Below are positions 54,262 through 62,219 of a stretch of DNA of 64,000 nucleotides, in pieces. Within the stretch, counting starts at the first letter, position 1; each line of letters starts with the position of its first letter. The stretch spans positions 1-64,000 of the forward strand of contig NZ_CP170554.1 of NCBI RefSeq assembly GCF_042701255.1. Direction: 5' to 3'. Source of the DNA: Tahibacter sp042701255. GTDB lineage: Bacteria; Pseudomonadota; Gammaproteobacteria; Xanthomonadales; Rhodanobacteraceae. The position numbers and the translations under genes are program-made. The notes under the pieces were generated by a model. It made no database searches. It was not told the DNA's origin and saw only the letters and a program-made list of their open reading frames with translations.

Positions 54262-54687
54262 ATGGCCAATGTGAGCACAGTGATGACGCCGAACCCGGCG
54301 GTATGCGATGCGAACACGTCGGTGCGCGACGTGGCGCGCCTGATGCTGGACAACGACTGCGGCGAGATCCCGGTCGTCGATTACCAGGGCAAGCCGATCG
54401 GCGTCGTGACCGATCGCGACATCTGCCTGCGCGTCGTCGCCAACGGCGGCGACGGCACGACCGCGGCCAGCGACGCGATGAGCTCGCCGGTACGGACGGT
54501 ACAGGTGGACAGCAGCCTGCGCGACTGCGTGACCTTGATGGAGAACGCGCGCATACGCCGCGTGCCCGTCGTCGACGGCGACGGCAAGCTGACCGGCATC
54601 GTCGCGCTGGCCGACATCGCGCTGGCGGGCAAGGACAAGGAAACCGCGAAGGTGGTCAAGGAAGTATCGGCACCGGCGCCGAACTGA
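54262..54687 (+). CDS. CBS-domain pair protein
   Basis: 141 residues from ATG 54262 (AAGGA about 9 bases upstream; the MANVSTVMTPNP start is the usual one). Two CBS domains (~7-62 and ~72-125) with the GVVTDRDICLR and GIVALADIAL motifs that contact adenosine nucleotides. Stand-alone CBS proteins of this length are nucleotide- or energy-sensing regulators, often linked to stress. Target unknown. Confidence 0.85.
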   Translation: MANVSTVMTPNPAVCDANTSVRDVARLMLDNDCGEIPVVDYQGKPIGVVTDRDICLRVVANGGDGTTAASDAMSSPVRTVQVDSSLRDCVTLMENARIRRVPVVDGDGKLTGIVALADIALAGKDKETAKVVKEVSAPAPN

Positions 54688-54742
54688 ACATCGCGAGCGC
54701 CGCCGCCGGCTTCGGCCGCAGCGGCGCGAAGCGCCGCACGGT

Positions 54743-55192
54743 TCAACCCGCTGCCGTGCGACGCGGCAGCGCGACGTACTCACGCCATACATAGCCCCAC
54801 GGCACGACCGCCGCGAGCAGCGGCACGATCGCGAACACGTAAGTCATTTCTTCCGCGCTGGAACCGGCCAACGTTCCGGCGCGCCACAGCGGCCAGGCGA
54901 CGAAGGCCAGCCAGAGCGTCTTGTAGCCGATCGTGAACACCATCAGCGGCAGCCAGCGCAGCGGGCGCGCGAGTCCGAACAGCGCGAGCGCCGGATACGT
55001 GGCCCAGACGCAGAATGCGACGGCGCGGACAGGATCCCAGGGACCCTCGTGGCGCAACAACGTACCCCAGGCGTCGGGCACAACGAACAGCAGCATCAGC
55101 AGATAGAACAGCCGCAGACCCCAGATCTGCACGGGGCGCACGCCTTCCCGGCGAGCCGGATCGGAAGCGAAGAAACCGGCGAATACGGACAC
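54743..55192 (-). CDS. Membrane protein of unknown function in the DUF2975/XRE operon
   Basis: 149 residues with four predicted helices (LRLFYLLMLLFVVPDAW, AVAFCVWATYPALALFGL, LPLMVFTIGYKTLWLAFV, MTYVFAIVPLLAAVVPWGYVW). No family recognised by eye. It starts 3 bases after the XRE regulator stop and is therefore the third gene of that operon. Confidence 0.72.
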   Translation of the reverse strand: MSVFAGFFASDPARREGVRPVQIWGLRLFYLLMLLFVVPDAWGTLLRHEGPWDPVRAVAFCVWATYPALALFGLARPLRWLPLMVFTIGYKTLWLAFVAWPLWRAGTLAGSSAEEMTYVFAIVPLLAAVVPWGYVWREYVALPRRTAAG

Positions 55193-55195
55193 TGT

Positions 55196-55417
55196 TCATT
55201 CCTCGGGTGGAAGCGAAGGATCGAATACGAGCAGGTCGCCGGGCTGGCACTCGAGCACGGCACAGATCGATTCGAGCGTGGAAAAGCGCATCGCCTTCGC
55301 CTTGCCGGTCTTCAGGATCGACAGGTTCGCGACGGTAATGCCGATGCGGGCGGACAACTCGGTCAACGTCATGCGGCGTTCGTGCAGCCGCTCGTCGAGG
55401 CGGACGACGATGGCCAT
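55196..55417 (-). CDS. XRE-family HTH regulator (YozG-like)
   Basis: 73 residues, essentially one HTH_XRE/Cro-like domain: MTLTELSARIGITVANLSILKTG holds the two helices (quoted in part: ELSARIGITVANLSILK). C-terminus CAVLECQPGDLLVF is typical of the small regulators paired with DUF2975 proteins. Start codon lies one base past the DUF2975 stop. It probably binds the palindromic half-sites at 55957-56001 and represses its own operon. Confidence 0.88.
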   Translation of the reverse strand: MAIVVRLDERLHERRMTLTELSARIGITVANLSILKTGKAKAMRFSTLESICAVLECQPGDLLVFDPSLPPEE

Positions 55418-55418
55418 T

Positions 55419-55940
55419 TCAGACCGTGCCTTCGAGATCGGCGCGCATGCGCGCCCCCTCGGCGAAGACGCGGGCGAGTACGAACAACAGCAGCACCGCC
55501 AGCCACGGCGCGAACGAGAAACCCGCGTGGACGTCGAGCGCCTGGGCTTTCGTGGTCGCGGCCCAGGCGATCGCGCCGATCACGAGCCGCAGGATCTCGC
55601 CGGCGAACACCCACCACGCGATGAGCTGGAGGCGGCGGGCATTGCTCGCGACGAACGGGTCGCCGGCACGCACGGTGTCGACGATCGCCGCCAGCTGCCG
55701 CAGCACGCGATCGACGACGCCTGCGGCGACCAGACCGACGATCACCATCGCGCGCATGCCCAGGACCAGGCGCGGACGGTGCTCGCCGGAACGCACGCCG
55801 AGCGCATCGAAAACCCAGTCCTCGGCAAGCAGACCGGCGACGAACAGCACGAGCAGTCCGAGCGCATAGAGCAGATTGAGGACGATCAGACCGCGCAGCA
55901 GAGGACGCGTCAGGGTCACGGCATCGGATGGGGCATTCAT
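55419..55940 (-). CDS. DUF2975-domain membrane protein
   Basis: 173 residues from ATG 55940. Four membrane helices with the DUF2975 features: a short N-terminal arm, VVDRVLRQLAAIVDTVRAGDPFV before the third helix (FVASNARRLQLIAW), and GFSFAPWLAVLLLFVLARVFAEGARM at the end (quoted in pieces). Always paired with a YozG-like regulator; the partnership suggests membrane control of the regulator or a small stress module. First gene of the operon. Confidence 0.87.
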   Translation of the reverse strand: MNAPSDAVTLTRPLLRGLIVLNLLYALGLLVLFVAGLLAEDWVFDALGVRSGEHRPRLVLGMRAMVIVGLVAAGVVDRVLRQLAAIVDTVRAGDPFVASNARRLQLIAWWVFAGEILRLVIGAIAWAATTKAQALDVHAGFSFAPWLAVLLLFVLARVFAEGARMRADLEGTV

Positions 55941-55956
55941 GGCGAATTGTCCGCTT

Positions 55957-56001
55957 GCATATCGTGAGACGATATTAATGGTATCGATAAACGATATGCA
56001 A
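55957..56001 (-). promoter_or_regulatory. Promoter with overlapping palindromic operator for the DUF2975-XRE operon
   Basis: On the minus strand TTGCAT (56001-55996), a 17-bp spacer and TTAATA (55978-55973) form a sigma-70-like promoter. Half-sites ATATCGT/ACGATAT occur three times in 55959-55997: an inverted pair with 3-bp spacing and one further copy; the outer arms GCATATCGT…ACGATATGC also pair. This fits binding by the small XRE regulator encoded in the operon. Confidence 0.6.
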
Positions 56002-56334
56002 CTGGCAAAACTCGCCGATTGGCAAGACGCCCGAAACACGAGGCGGTTCGCGTCGTTGCTCCGGACGGCCCATGGCACGACCGGCAGGACGAGCGGCTTC
56101 CTGCAGGATGGAACGCAGGACGCACGCCGGCCATGCGTTCCGAAGCGCCACGCGCAGCGGAGCCGTGGAGGCGGACGCAACGACGACGAATTCGGGCTGC
56201 GGCCGAAACGGAACGGGGCTCCGCAGAGCCCCGTGCAGCTATGCGTTCACAGCGTCCGCATCGTCCGCGGCGCCGGCTTGCGCACGCTCAGACAGTGACG
56301 CCGGCGTGCGCAGACGAATGTCCGGCCAGGCGGC
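56002..56334. other. Gap between the DUF2975 operon and the nrdJb gene
   Basis: About 330 bases holding only the terminator of the RNR cluster. Open frames are short and unsupported. Confidence 0.35.
56213..56234 (-). terminator. Terminator downstream of nrdJb
   Basis: ACGGGGCTC-(4)-GAGCCCCGT perfect 9-bp stem followed on the minus strand by TTCCGTTT, about 100 bases past the nrdJb stop in the restored frame. Confidence 0.55.
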
Positions 56335-57107
56335 TCAACCGCACTTGGAATAGCCGCAATTCAGGCAGGTCGCGCAGCCGTCCATGAGGATCGTCGCGGC
56401 GACGTTGCACTTCTGGCACAGGGTCGCGCCGGGCGGGAACGCGCTGGCACCGGCCGAAGCGTCGCTCGCGGCGGGGGCAGTACTTTCGCTGCGGCGCGTG
56501 TCCGCGCTCACCTCAGGCTTTTTTTTGCGCCCTGCTCGTAGGCCGCGCGCTTCTCGGCGATCAGCGCGCGCTGCTCGGGGCTGAGTTCCGGATCGTGGAT
56601 CAGGCCGATCATCTTCATGTGCTGTTCGATGACGGCGCCGAGCTCGGCCACGATCGACGGCATGTAGACGCCGCCGGCCTTGAAGTAGCCGCCGCGCGGA
56701 TCGAACACGGCCTTGAGCTCCTCGACGAGGAAGGTCACGTCACCGCCCTTGCGGAACACGGCCGACATGATCCGCGTCAGCGCGACGATCCACTGGAAGT
56801 GGTCCATGTTCTTGGAGTTGATGAAGATCTCGAACGGCCGGCGCGACTCGTGCGGCGTGCCCTGGTTCAGCACGATGTCGTTGATCGTCACGTACAGCGC
56901 GTGCTCGAACAGCGGCGATTTGATCTTGTAGGTGGCGCCGATCAGGGTATCGGGGCGCTCCACCTTCTCGTGCATCTGGATGACTTCGGCCGTCGGCGGC
57001 TCGGGCGCCGCGGCGACGGGCGCCAGCACGGTACTGACCTGGGCCGCCTTGTCGCTCGGCTTCTCGACGCTGTAGCCCTTGATCTTCTTGCTGATCTTGA
57101 TCGTCAT
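56335..57107 (-). CDS. nrdJb: Class II ribonucleotide reductase small component, NrdJb-like, with a frameshift at an A8 run
   Basis: Start 57107 (MTIKISKKIKGYSVEKP). Residues ~60-190 are the NrdJb-like domain (FEHALYVTINDIVLNQGTPHE, SKNMDHFQWIVALTRIMSAVF, quoted in part). The uninterrupted frame ends at 56508 (EQGAKKSLR). In the +1 frame after eight A residues (plus-strand T run, 56519-56526) the sequence continues to 56335 as a Ser/Ala linker and a cysteine-rich tail, CQKC … GCATC … CGYSKCG, which is the normal redox tail of NrdJ. One more A would join them. This may be a base-calling error, transcriptional slippage on A8, or real loss. Works with NrdJa to reduce ribonucleotides to deoxyribonucleotides with adenosylcobalamin. 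Confidence 0.8.
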
Positions 57108-57523
57108 GTCAGAACCTGCCGCTTGTCGCACCGCTTCCGGCCTGCGCTGGAGCCGCGCCGAAAGCGAAGCGCGGCGGCGGCGATGCTGGAAGCTCCGCCG
57201 GGGCGGAACTGCCGGCGCGCATCGCGGCGTCCGGTCGAATGAGGCTCGCGACGCCGGGGACGGCGCCGAAAGGACCTCCGCGCCGGGTTACCGACGCGGA
57301 GTGGAAACAAGGCTGTGGCGCGTTGCCGCGCGTACTTGGCAGTGGGTCTTGCGTGATGCGGAAGCTGCGAGCCGGGTCGGCCGAAGCGCCTGAGCGCTGC
57401 ACGGACCGCCTGAGCGACGCACTTTCACACCGCCAGTAAATGCCGCGACGCAGCCTCGCCATCGCGGCATCACTTCCGTCCGACCCCTTATCCAGGGTTG
57501 GTGCGGACGGAAGCCTGGGTTGC
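57108..57523. other. 416-bp gap between nrdJb and the H1-like gene, with two hairpins
   Basis: No gene recognised. Two stem-loops lie near the H1-like stop: TGCCGCGA…TCGCGGCA (57441-57469) and a longer one at 57473-57513, CTTCCGTCCG…CGGACGGAAG with inner ACCC/GGGT pairing. Neither has a T run. They could attenuate read-through from the H1-like gene into nrdJb, or end that transcript. Confidence 0.5.
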
Positions 57524-58159
57524 TCAGCGGCGCTTGGCCACCTTCTTGGCGGCCTTCTTGGCCGGCGCCTTCTTCACGGCGGCCTTCTTCGCGACCTTCT
57601 TCGCCGCGACCTTCCTGGCCGGTGCCTTCTTGCCGGCGGCCTTGCGGGCCGGCGCCTTCTTCACGGCAGCCTTCTTCGCGACCTTCTTGGCGGCCGACTT
57701 CTTCGCCGGTGCCTTCTTCGCCGCGCCCTTCTTTGCGGCAGCCTTCTTCGCCGGAGCCGCCTTCTTGGCCGCGGCCTTCTTCACGGCGGCGACTTTCTTC
57801 GCGACTTTCTTGGCAACCTTCTTGGCTGCCTTCTTCGCCGCAGGCTTGGCCTTGGTGACCGCCTTCTTGGCCTTGGCAACGGCGGTCTTCACCGTTTCCT
57901 GCGCCGCGTCCTTCACTTCCTTGACCTTCTTGACGGCAGCCTTGGCGCGCTTGGCCACGGCTTCCTTCGCGTCCGAAGCGGCCGCGCTGACCGTGGCGAC
58001 AGCAGCCTCGGTCTTCTCGGCCACGGCTTCGCCGACGTTCTGCGCGGTCTCTTTGACCGCTTCGATCGCATTGCTCACAGCTTCACCTACGGTGTGCATA
58101 GAACCCTCCAGCTCCTCGTACGGGTTGGTCAGATGATCGGGGTGTTGCGGTGTGGACAT
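57524..58159 (-). CDS. Histone H1-like lysine/alanine-rich DNA-binding protein
   Basis: 211 residues. After an amphipathic helix (~20-75, EAVSNAIEAVKETAQNVGEAV) the C-terminal ~125 residues are almost only Lys, Ala, Pro and Val in AAKK/APAKK repeats, as in eukaryotic H1 tails and bacterial AlgP- or HctB-like proteins. It should bind and compact DNA. Start 58159 leaves 19 bases after nrdJa; an internal ATG at 58099 (MHTVGEAV) has a better ribosome-binding site (GGAGGG) and may be used. It lies between nrdJa and nrdJb on the same strand. Confidence 0.85.
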   Translation of the reverse strand: MSTPQHPDHLTNPYEELEGSMHTVGEAVSNAIEAVKETAQNVGEAVAEKTEAAVATVSAAASDAKEAVAKRAKAAVKKVKEVKDAAQETVKTAVAKAKKAVTKAKPAAKKAAKKVAKKVAKKVAAVKKAAAKKAAPAKKAAAKKGAAKKAPAKKSAAKKVAKKAAVKKAPARKAAGKKAPARKVAAKKVAKKAAVKKAPAKKAAKKVAKRR

Positions 58160-58178
58160 TACTCCATTCCGCGCCCGC

Positions 58179-60326
58179 TCAAAACTTGCCGTAGTAACCC
58201 TCTTTGAGCGCGTCGAACAGATTGGCGGCGGTGTGGGTCTCGCCGTCGTACTCGATCTGCTCGTTGCCCTTGACCTCGACGATGCTGCCGTCGTCGAGTT
58301 CGAAGCGATAGATGGTGTTCTCCAGGTCCGCTTCCTTGACCAGCACGCCCTGGAAGGCGGCCGGATTGAAGCGGAACGTGGTGCAGCCCTTGAGCCCCTG
58401 TGCGTGGGCGTAGGTGTAGATGTTCTTGAAGTCTTCGTACGGGTAATCGGTCGGTACGTTGGCCGTCTTGGAGATCGACGAGTCGATCCACTTCTGCGCC
58501 GCCGCCTGGATGTCGACGTGCTCGGTCGGCGAGATGTCGTCGGCCGCGACGAAGTAGTCCGGCAGCTTTTCCTCGGGCTTGTCCGAGAACGGCATGGCCC
58601 TGGCGTTGATGAGTTCGCGGTAGGCCAGCAGCTCGAAGCTGAACACCTCGACCTTTTCCTTGGTCTTCTTGCCTTCGCGGATCACGTTGCGCGAGTAGTG
58701 GTGCGCGAACGAAGGCTCGATGCCGTTGGACGCGTTGTTGGCCAGAGACAGCGAGATCGTGCCGGTCGGCGCGATCGAGGAATGATGGGTGAAGCGCGAA
58801 CCGTGCTCGGCCAGGGCATTGACCAGACCCGGAGCGACTTCGGCGACGCGCTGCATGTAGCGGCTGTAGTGCGCGTGCAGCACGCGGCCCGGGATGGTGT
58901 CGCCGACCTTCCAGCCGTCGCGCTCCATCTCCGGACGGCAGCGCAGCATGGCCGCGGTGACCGCGTAGTCGCGCGCGAGCACCGGCGCCGGACCTTTTTC
59001 CTGGGCCAGGGCCAGACCGACTTCCCAGCCGGCCAGCGCCATCTCGCGGCTGACTTCCTCGGTGAACGCGCAGGCGTCCTTCGAGCCGTAGCGCAGCTTG
59101 AGCATGGTCAGGGTCGAGCCCAGGCCGAGATAGCCCATGCCGTGACGGCGCTTGGACAGGATTTCCTCGCGCTGCTGTTCCAGCGGCAGGCCGTTGATCT
59201 CGACGACGTTGTCGAGCATGCGCGTGAACACGCGCACGACTTCCTTGTATTCCTCCCAGTCGAAGCGCGCCTTGGGACCGAACGGGTCGCGCACGAACAC
59301 GGTCAGGTTGATCGAGCCGAGCAGGCAGGAGCCGTACGGCGGCAGCGGCTGCTCGCCGCAGGGATTGGTCGCGCGGATGTTCTCGCACCACCAGTTGTTG
59401 TTCATCTCGTTGACGCGGTCGATCAGGATGAAGCCCGGCTCGGCGTAGTCGTACGTCGAGACCATGATCATGTCCCAGAGGTGCCGCGCCTTGATGTGGC
59501 CGTAGATCTTGCAGGCGACCAGACCGTCGTCGCGCACGACGTAGTTGGCGGCCGTCGGCCATTCGCGCCAGATCACCGCGGACGGATCGGTCAGGTCGAT
59601 CTCGTCACGTTCCTTGACGTTGATCGGGAACACCAGCGGCCAGTCACCGTCGGCGTGCACGGCGCTCATGAAGTCGTCGGTGATCAGCAGGCTCAGGTTG
59701 AACTGGCGCAGCCGGCCGTCTTCGCGCTTGGCGCGGATGAAGTCCTTGACGTCCGGATGGCTCACGTCGAACGTGCCCATCTGCGCGCCGCGCCGGCCGC
59801 CGGCCGAGGACACGGTGAAACACATCTTGTCGTAGATATCCATGAAGGACATCGGACCGGACGTGTACGCGCCGGCGCCCGAAACATAGGCACCGCGCGG
59901 ACGCAGGGTCGAGAATTCGTAGCCGATGCCGCAGCCGGCCTTGAGGGTCAGGCCGGCCTCGTGGACCTTCTGCAGGATGCCGTCCATCGAATCCTCGATG
60001 GTGCCCGACACGGTGCAGTTGATCGTCGAGGTCGCCGGCTTGTGCTCGAGCGCGCCGGCATTGGACGTGATGCGGCCGGCCGGGATCGCGCCGTGGCGCA
60101 GCGCCCAGAGGAAGCGTTCGTTCCAGTACTGCTGCTTGTCGGGCGTGGCTTCCACTTCCGACAGCGCGCGGGCGATGCGCTGGTAGCTGTGATCGATCGA
60201 CAGATCTACCGGATCGCCCTGCTTGGTCTTGAGACGGTATTTCTTGTCCCAGATGTCCTGCGAGGCAGGCTGCAACGGAATCGCGGCGGCGCCGCGCGCG
60301 AGATCTTCAAGGCGCACCGTACTCAT
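58179..60326 (-). CDS. nrdJa: Adenosylcobalamin-dependent class II ribonucleotide reductase, large component NrdJa
   Basis: 715 residues. Start 60326 (MSTVRLEDLARG). RNR barrel motifs: active-site redox Cys104 (STINCTVSGT), PxGGRRGAQMG-type glycine loop, and the radical-site NPCGEQPLPPYGSCLLGS (321-338, Cys323). The protein stops at FDALKEGYYGKF without the usual cysteine tail, because that tail is on the separate NrdJb. Split NrdJa/NrdJb pairs are known from pseudomonads. It makes dNTP precursors in the cytosol and works with or without oxygen, given cobalamin. First gene of the cluster. Confidence 0.92.
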   Translation of the reverse strand: MSTVRLEDLARGAAAIPLQPASQDIWDKKYRLKTKQGDPVDLSIDHSYQRIARALSEVEATPDKQQYWNERFLWALRHGAIPAGRITSNAGALEHKPATSTINCTVSGTIEDSMDGILQKVHEAGLTLKAGCGIGYEFSTLRPRGAYVSGAGAYTSGPMSFMDIYDKMCFTVSSAGGRRGAQMGTFDVSHPDVKDFIRAKREDGRLRQFNLSLLITDDFMSAVHADGDWPLVFPINVKERDEIDLTDPSAVIWREWPTAANYVVRDDGLVACKIYGHIKARHLWDMIMVSTYDYAEPGFILIDRVNEMNNNWWCENIRATNPCGEQPLPPYGSCLLGSINLTVFVRDPFGPKARFDWEEYKEVVRVFTRMLDNVVEINGLPLEQQREEILSKRRHGMGYLGLGSTLTMLKLRYGSKDACAFTEEVSREMALAGWEVGLALAQEKGPAPVLARDYAVTAAMLRCRPEMERDGWKVGDTIPGRVLHAHYSRYMQRVAEVAPGLVNALAEHGSRFTHHSSIAPTGTISLSLANNASNGIEPSFAHHYSRNVIREGKKTKEKVEVFSFELLAYRELINARAMPFSDKPEEKLPDYFVAADDISPTEHVDIQAAAQKWIDSSISKTANVPTDYPYEDFKNIYTYAHAQGLKGCTTFRFNPAAFQGVLVKEADLENTIYRFELDDGSIVEVKGNEQIEYDGETHTAANLFDALKEGYYGKF

Positions 60327-60727
60327 CTGCTCTCGTCCTCCCGAGTCCCTTTGTCGGCCGAACGTAGTCGGTCTGGACGCTCGTACTCCCGTGCGGCTGC
60401 GACCGGTCCGGTCGCCAGGCCGGACTGTCGCGCCATGGCAGCAAACGGTACAGGGACCGCTGCGGCCTGCCTGATTGACCCCAAGTGTTGGGGCTACCCC
60501 CCGGTGATCAGGCACAACATCTTGTGATTGCGAGCGGCGGCTAACCTACGCCCGGCCTCTGCCGGTGTCAATCGCAAGATCGTGAAGAACGTCATGCGAT
60601 CCGCATCGCGTCCGACGAGTTTGCAGTTGCTTGCATCTGCCGCGCCTGACTGAATACGTGATCCGGAACCGGAAACCGCAGGCGCTTTGCGCGGTCAATG
60701 TCGCGAATCTTCATACAGGGAGTATCC
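60327..60727. other. 401-bp divergent gap between nrdJa and degQ
   Basis: Contains two putative NrdR-box-like palindromes (60479-60527). No cobalamin riboswitch was recognised in the ~150-base leader of nrdJa. The degQ promoter should lie near 60640-60700 but is not clear. Confidence 0.4.
60479..60527 (-). promoter_or_regulatory. Pair of NrdR-box-like palindromes upstream of nrdJa
   Basis: CCCCAA-GTG-TTGGGG (60479-60493) and CACAA-CATC-TTGTG (60513-60526) are about 33 bp apart centre to centre, close to three helical turns, as in known tandem NrdR sites. The second resembles the general NrdR consensus (ACAC-AT-rich-GTGT) better than the first. Assignment is tentative. Confidence 0.4.
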
Positions 60728-62119
60728 ATGTCCTCGCTGACCCGACTCGTGCTCGTTTCCGCCATCACCCTGGGCCTCGGCGTCTCCGCCGGCCTGCTCG
60801 CGACGGCGCATCAGCCGGCCCAGGCCGCGCTGCCGCCGGTCGTCGACGGCCAGGCCCTGCCGTCGCTGGCGCCGATGATCGAACGCGTGACGCCGGCCGT
60901 CGTGAACATCTCGTCCAGGACGCATACGCGCGTACGCGATCCGCTGCTCGACGATCCGTTCTTCCGCCGCTTCTTCGGCGTGCCGAACATGCCGCAGGAG
61001 CGCGTCGAGCAATCGTTGGGCTCTGGCGTCATCGTCGATGCGGGCAAGGGCTACGTACTGACCAACAACCACGTCGTGCAGGGCGCCGACGACATCGGCG
61101 TGACCCTGAGCGACGGCCGCACCCTGAAGGCCAAGCTCGTCGGCACCGATCCGGACACCGACGTCGCGGTGATCCAGATTCCGGCCGAGAACCTCACGGC
61201 CGTCAGCCTGGCCGATTCGACGCGGCTGCGCGTCGGCGACTTCGTCGTCGCGATCGGCAATCCGTTCGGACTGAACCAGACCGTGACCTCGGGCATCGTC
61301 TCGGCACTGGGCCGCTCGGGCCTGCGCGGCCTGGGCTATCAGAACTTCATCCAGACCGACGCGTCGATCAATCCGGGCAATTCCGGCGGCGCGCTGGTCA
61401 ATCTCAACGGCGAACTCGTCGGCATCAACACGGCGATCTTCTCGCCCTCGGGCGGCAACGTCGGCATCGGATTCGCGATTCCGTCGACGCTGGCCGGCGA
61501 CGTCATGCAGCAGCTGATCAAGACCGGCACGGTCAAGCGCGGCTCGCTCGGCATAGAGGCGCAGAACCTCACGCCGGATATCGCGCAGATGCTCGACGTA
61601 CCGGCCGGCCGCGGCGCCGTGGTCACGCGCGTGCAGAGCGATTCGGCCGCCGAGACCGCCGGCCTGCGCCTCGGCGACGTCGTCGTCGGCGTCAACGGCA
61701 AGCCGGTCAACAACCAGCAGGACCTGCACAACGCCGAAGGCCTGCTGCCGATCGGCAGCGACGTCGAGCTCAAGGTGCTGCGCGACGGCCGCGAGACCAC
61801 GGTCACGGCCAAGCTGGTCGGCCGCAACACGGCCAGCGCCGAAGGACAGAATCTCGATCCGCGCCTGGGCGGCGCGCAGTTCGCCGACCTCGGCGAACGC
61901 CAGCGCCAGCAGGGCCTGCGCGGCGTGACCATCGCGCGCGTCGCCAGCGGCAGCCGCGCCGAGTCGAACAGCCTGCGCAGCGGTGACGTCGTCGTCGCGG
62001 TCAACCAGGTCGACATCCGTTCGCTCGACGATCTGACCGCATTGACCAAGCGCCGGCCGCGCCAGTTGCTGCTGACCGTCGTGCGCGGCCAGAACGCGTT
62101 TTTCGTCATGTGCGAATGA
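60728..62119 (+). CDS. degQ: Periplasmic serine endoprotease DegQ/DegP-like
   Basis: 463 residues from ATG 60728 (AGGGAG 7 bases upstream). Signal peptide (cleavage near AQA-ALPP), protease domain with His115 (TNNHVV), Asp145 (TDVAVI) and Ser219 (GNSGGA), then two PDZ domains (~265-355 and ~370-455). It degrades or refolds misfolded periplasmic proteins. A variable LA-loop region DPFFRRFFGVPN is present. The final FVMCE places a cysteine near the C-terminus. Second HtrA-type protease in the window; this one is exported, the other is not. Confidence 0.9.
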   Translation: MSSLTRLVLVSAITLGLGVSAGLLATAHQPAQAALPPVVDGQALPSLAPMIERVTPAVVNISSRTHTRVRDPLLDDPFFRRFFGVPNMPQERVEQSLGSGVIVDAGKGYVLTNNHVVQGADDIGVTLSDGRTLKAKLVGTDPDTDVAVIQIPAENLTAVSLADSTRLRVGDFVVAIGNPFGLNQTVTSGIVSALGRSGLRGLGYQNFIQTDASINPGNSGGALVNLNGELVGINTAIFSPSGGNVGIGFAIPSTLAGDVMQQLIKTGTVKRGSLGIEAQNLTPDIAQMLDVPAGRGAVVTRVQSDSAAETAGLRLGDVVVGVNGKPVNNQQDLHNAEGLLPIGSDVELKVLRDGRETTVTAKLVGRNTASAEGQNLDPRLGGAQFADLGERQRQQGLRGVTIARVASGSRAESNSLRSGDVVVAVNQVDIRSLDDLTALTKRRPRQLLLTVVRGQNAFFVMCE

Positions 62120-62188
62120 GGTTTCGCCATCGACTGCACACCGCGTTTGCGGCGTCGGTCGATGAGCGCGGAACGCCGCCGCTTCGCG

Positions 62189-62219
62189 CAACCCATCCCC
62201 ACCCGAACCCTCCCTTGAA
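62189..62219. repeat. Left half of a dispersed palindromic repeat split by the IS element
   Basis: CCATCCCCACCCGAACCC followed by TCCCTTGAA matches the arms at 21401-21441 and 21533-21573. Its right half (TCCCTTGAAGGGGAGGG) resumes at 63251. The last 9 bases are the target-site duplication. Confidence 0.8.

Noticed and set aside
60327..60480. Cobalamin riboswitch in the nrdJa leader
   Set aside because: The enzyme uses cobalamin, but the conserved B12-box sequence was not seen in the leader.
58152..60527. Plus-strand open frame of about 790 codons opposite nrdJa
   Set aside because: Antisense shadow; the minus strand encodes a complete ribonucleotide reductase.
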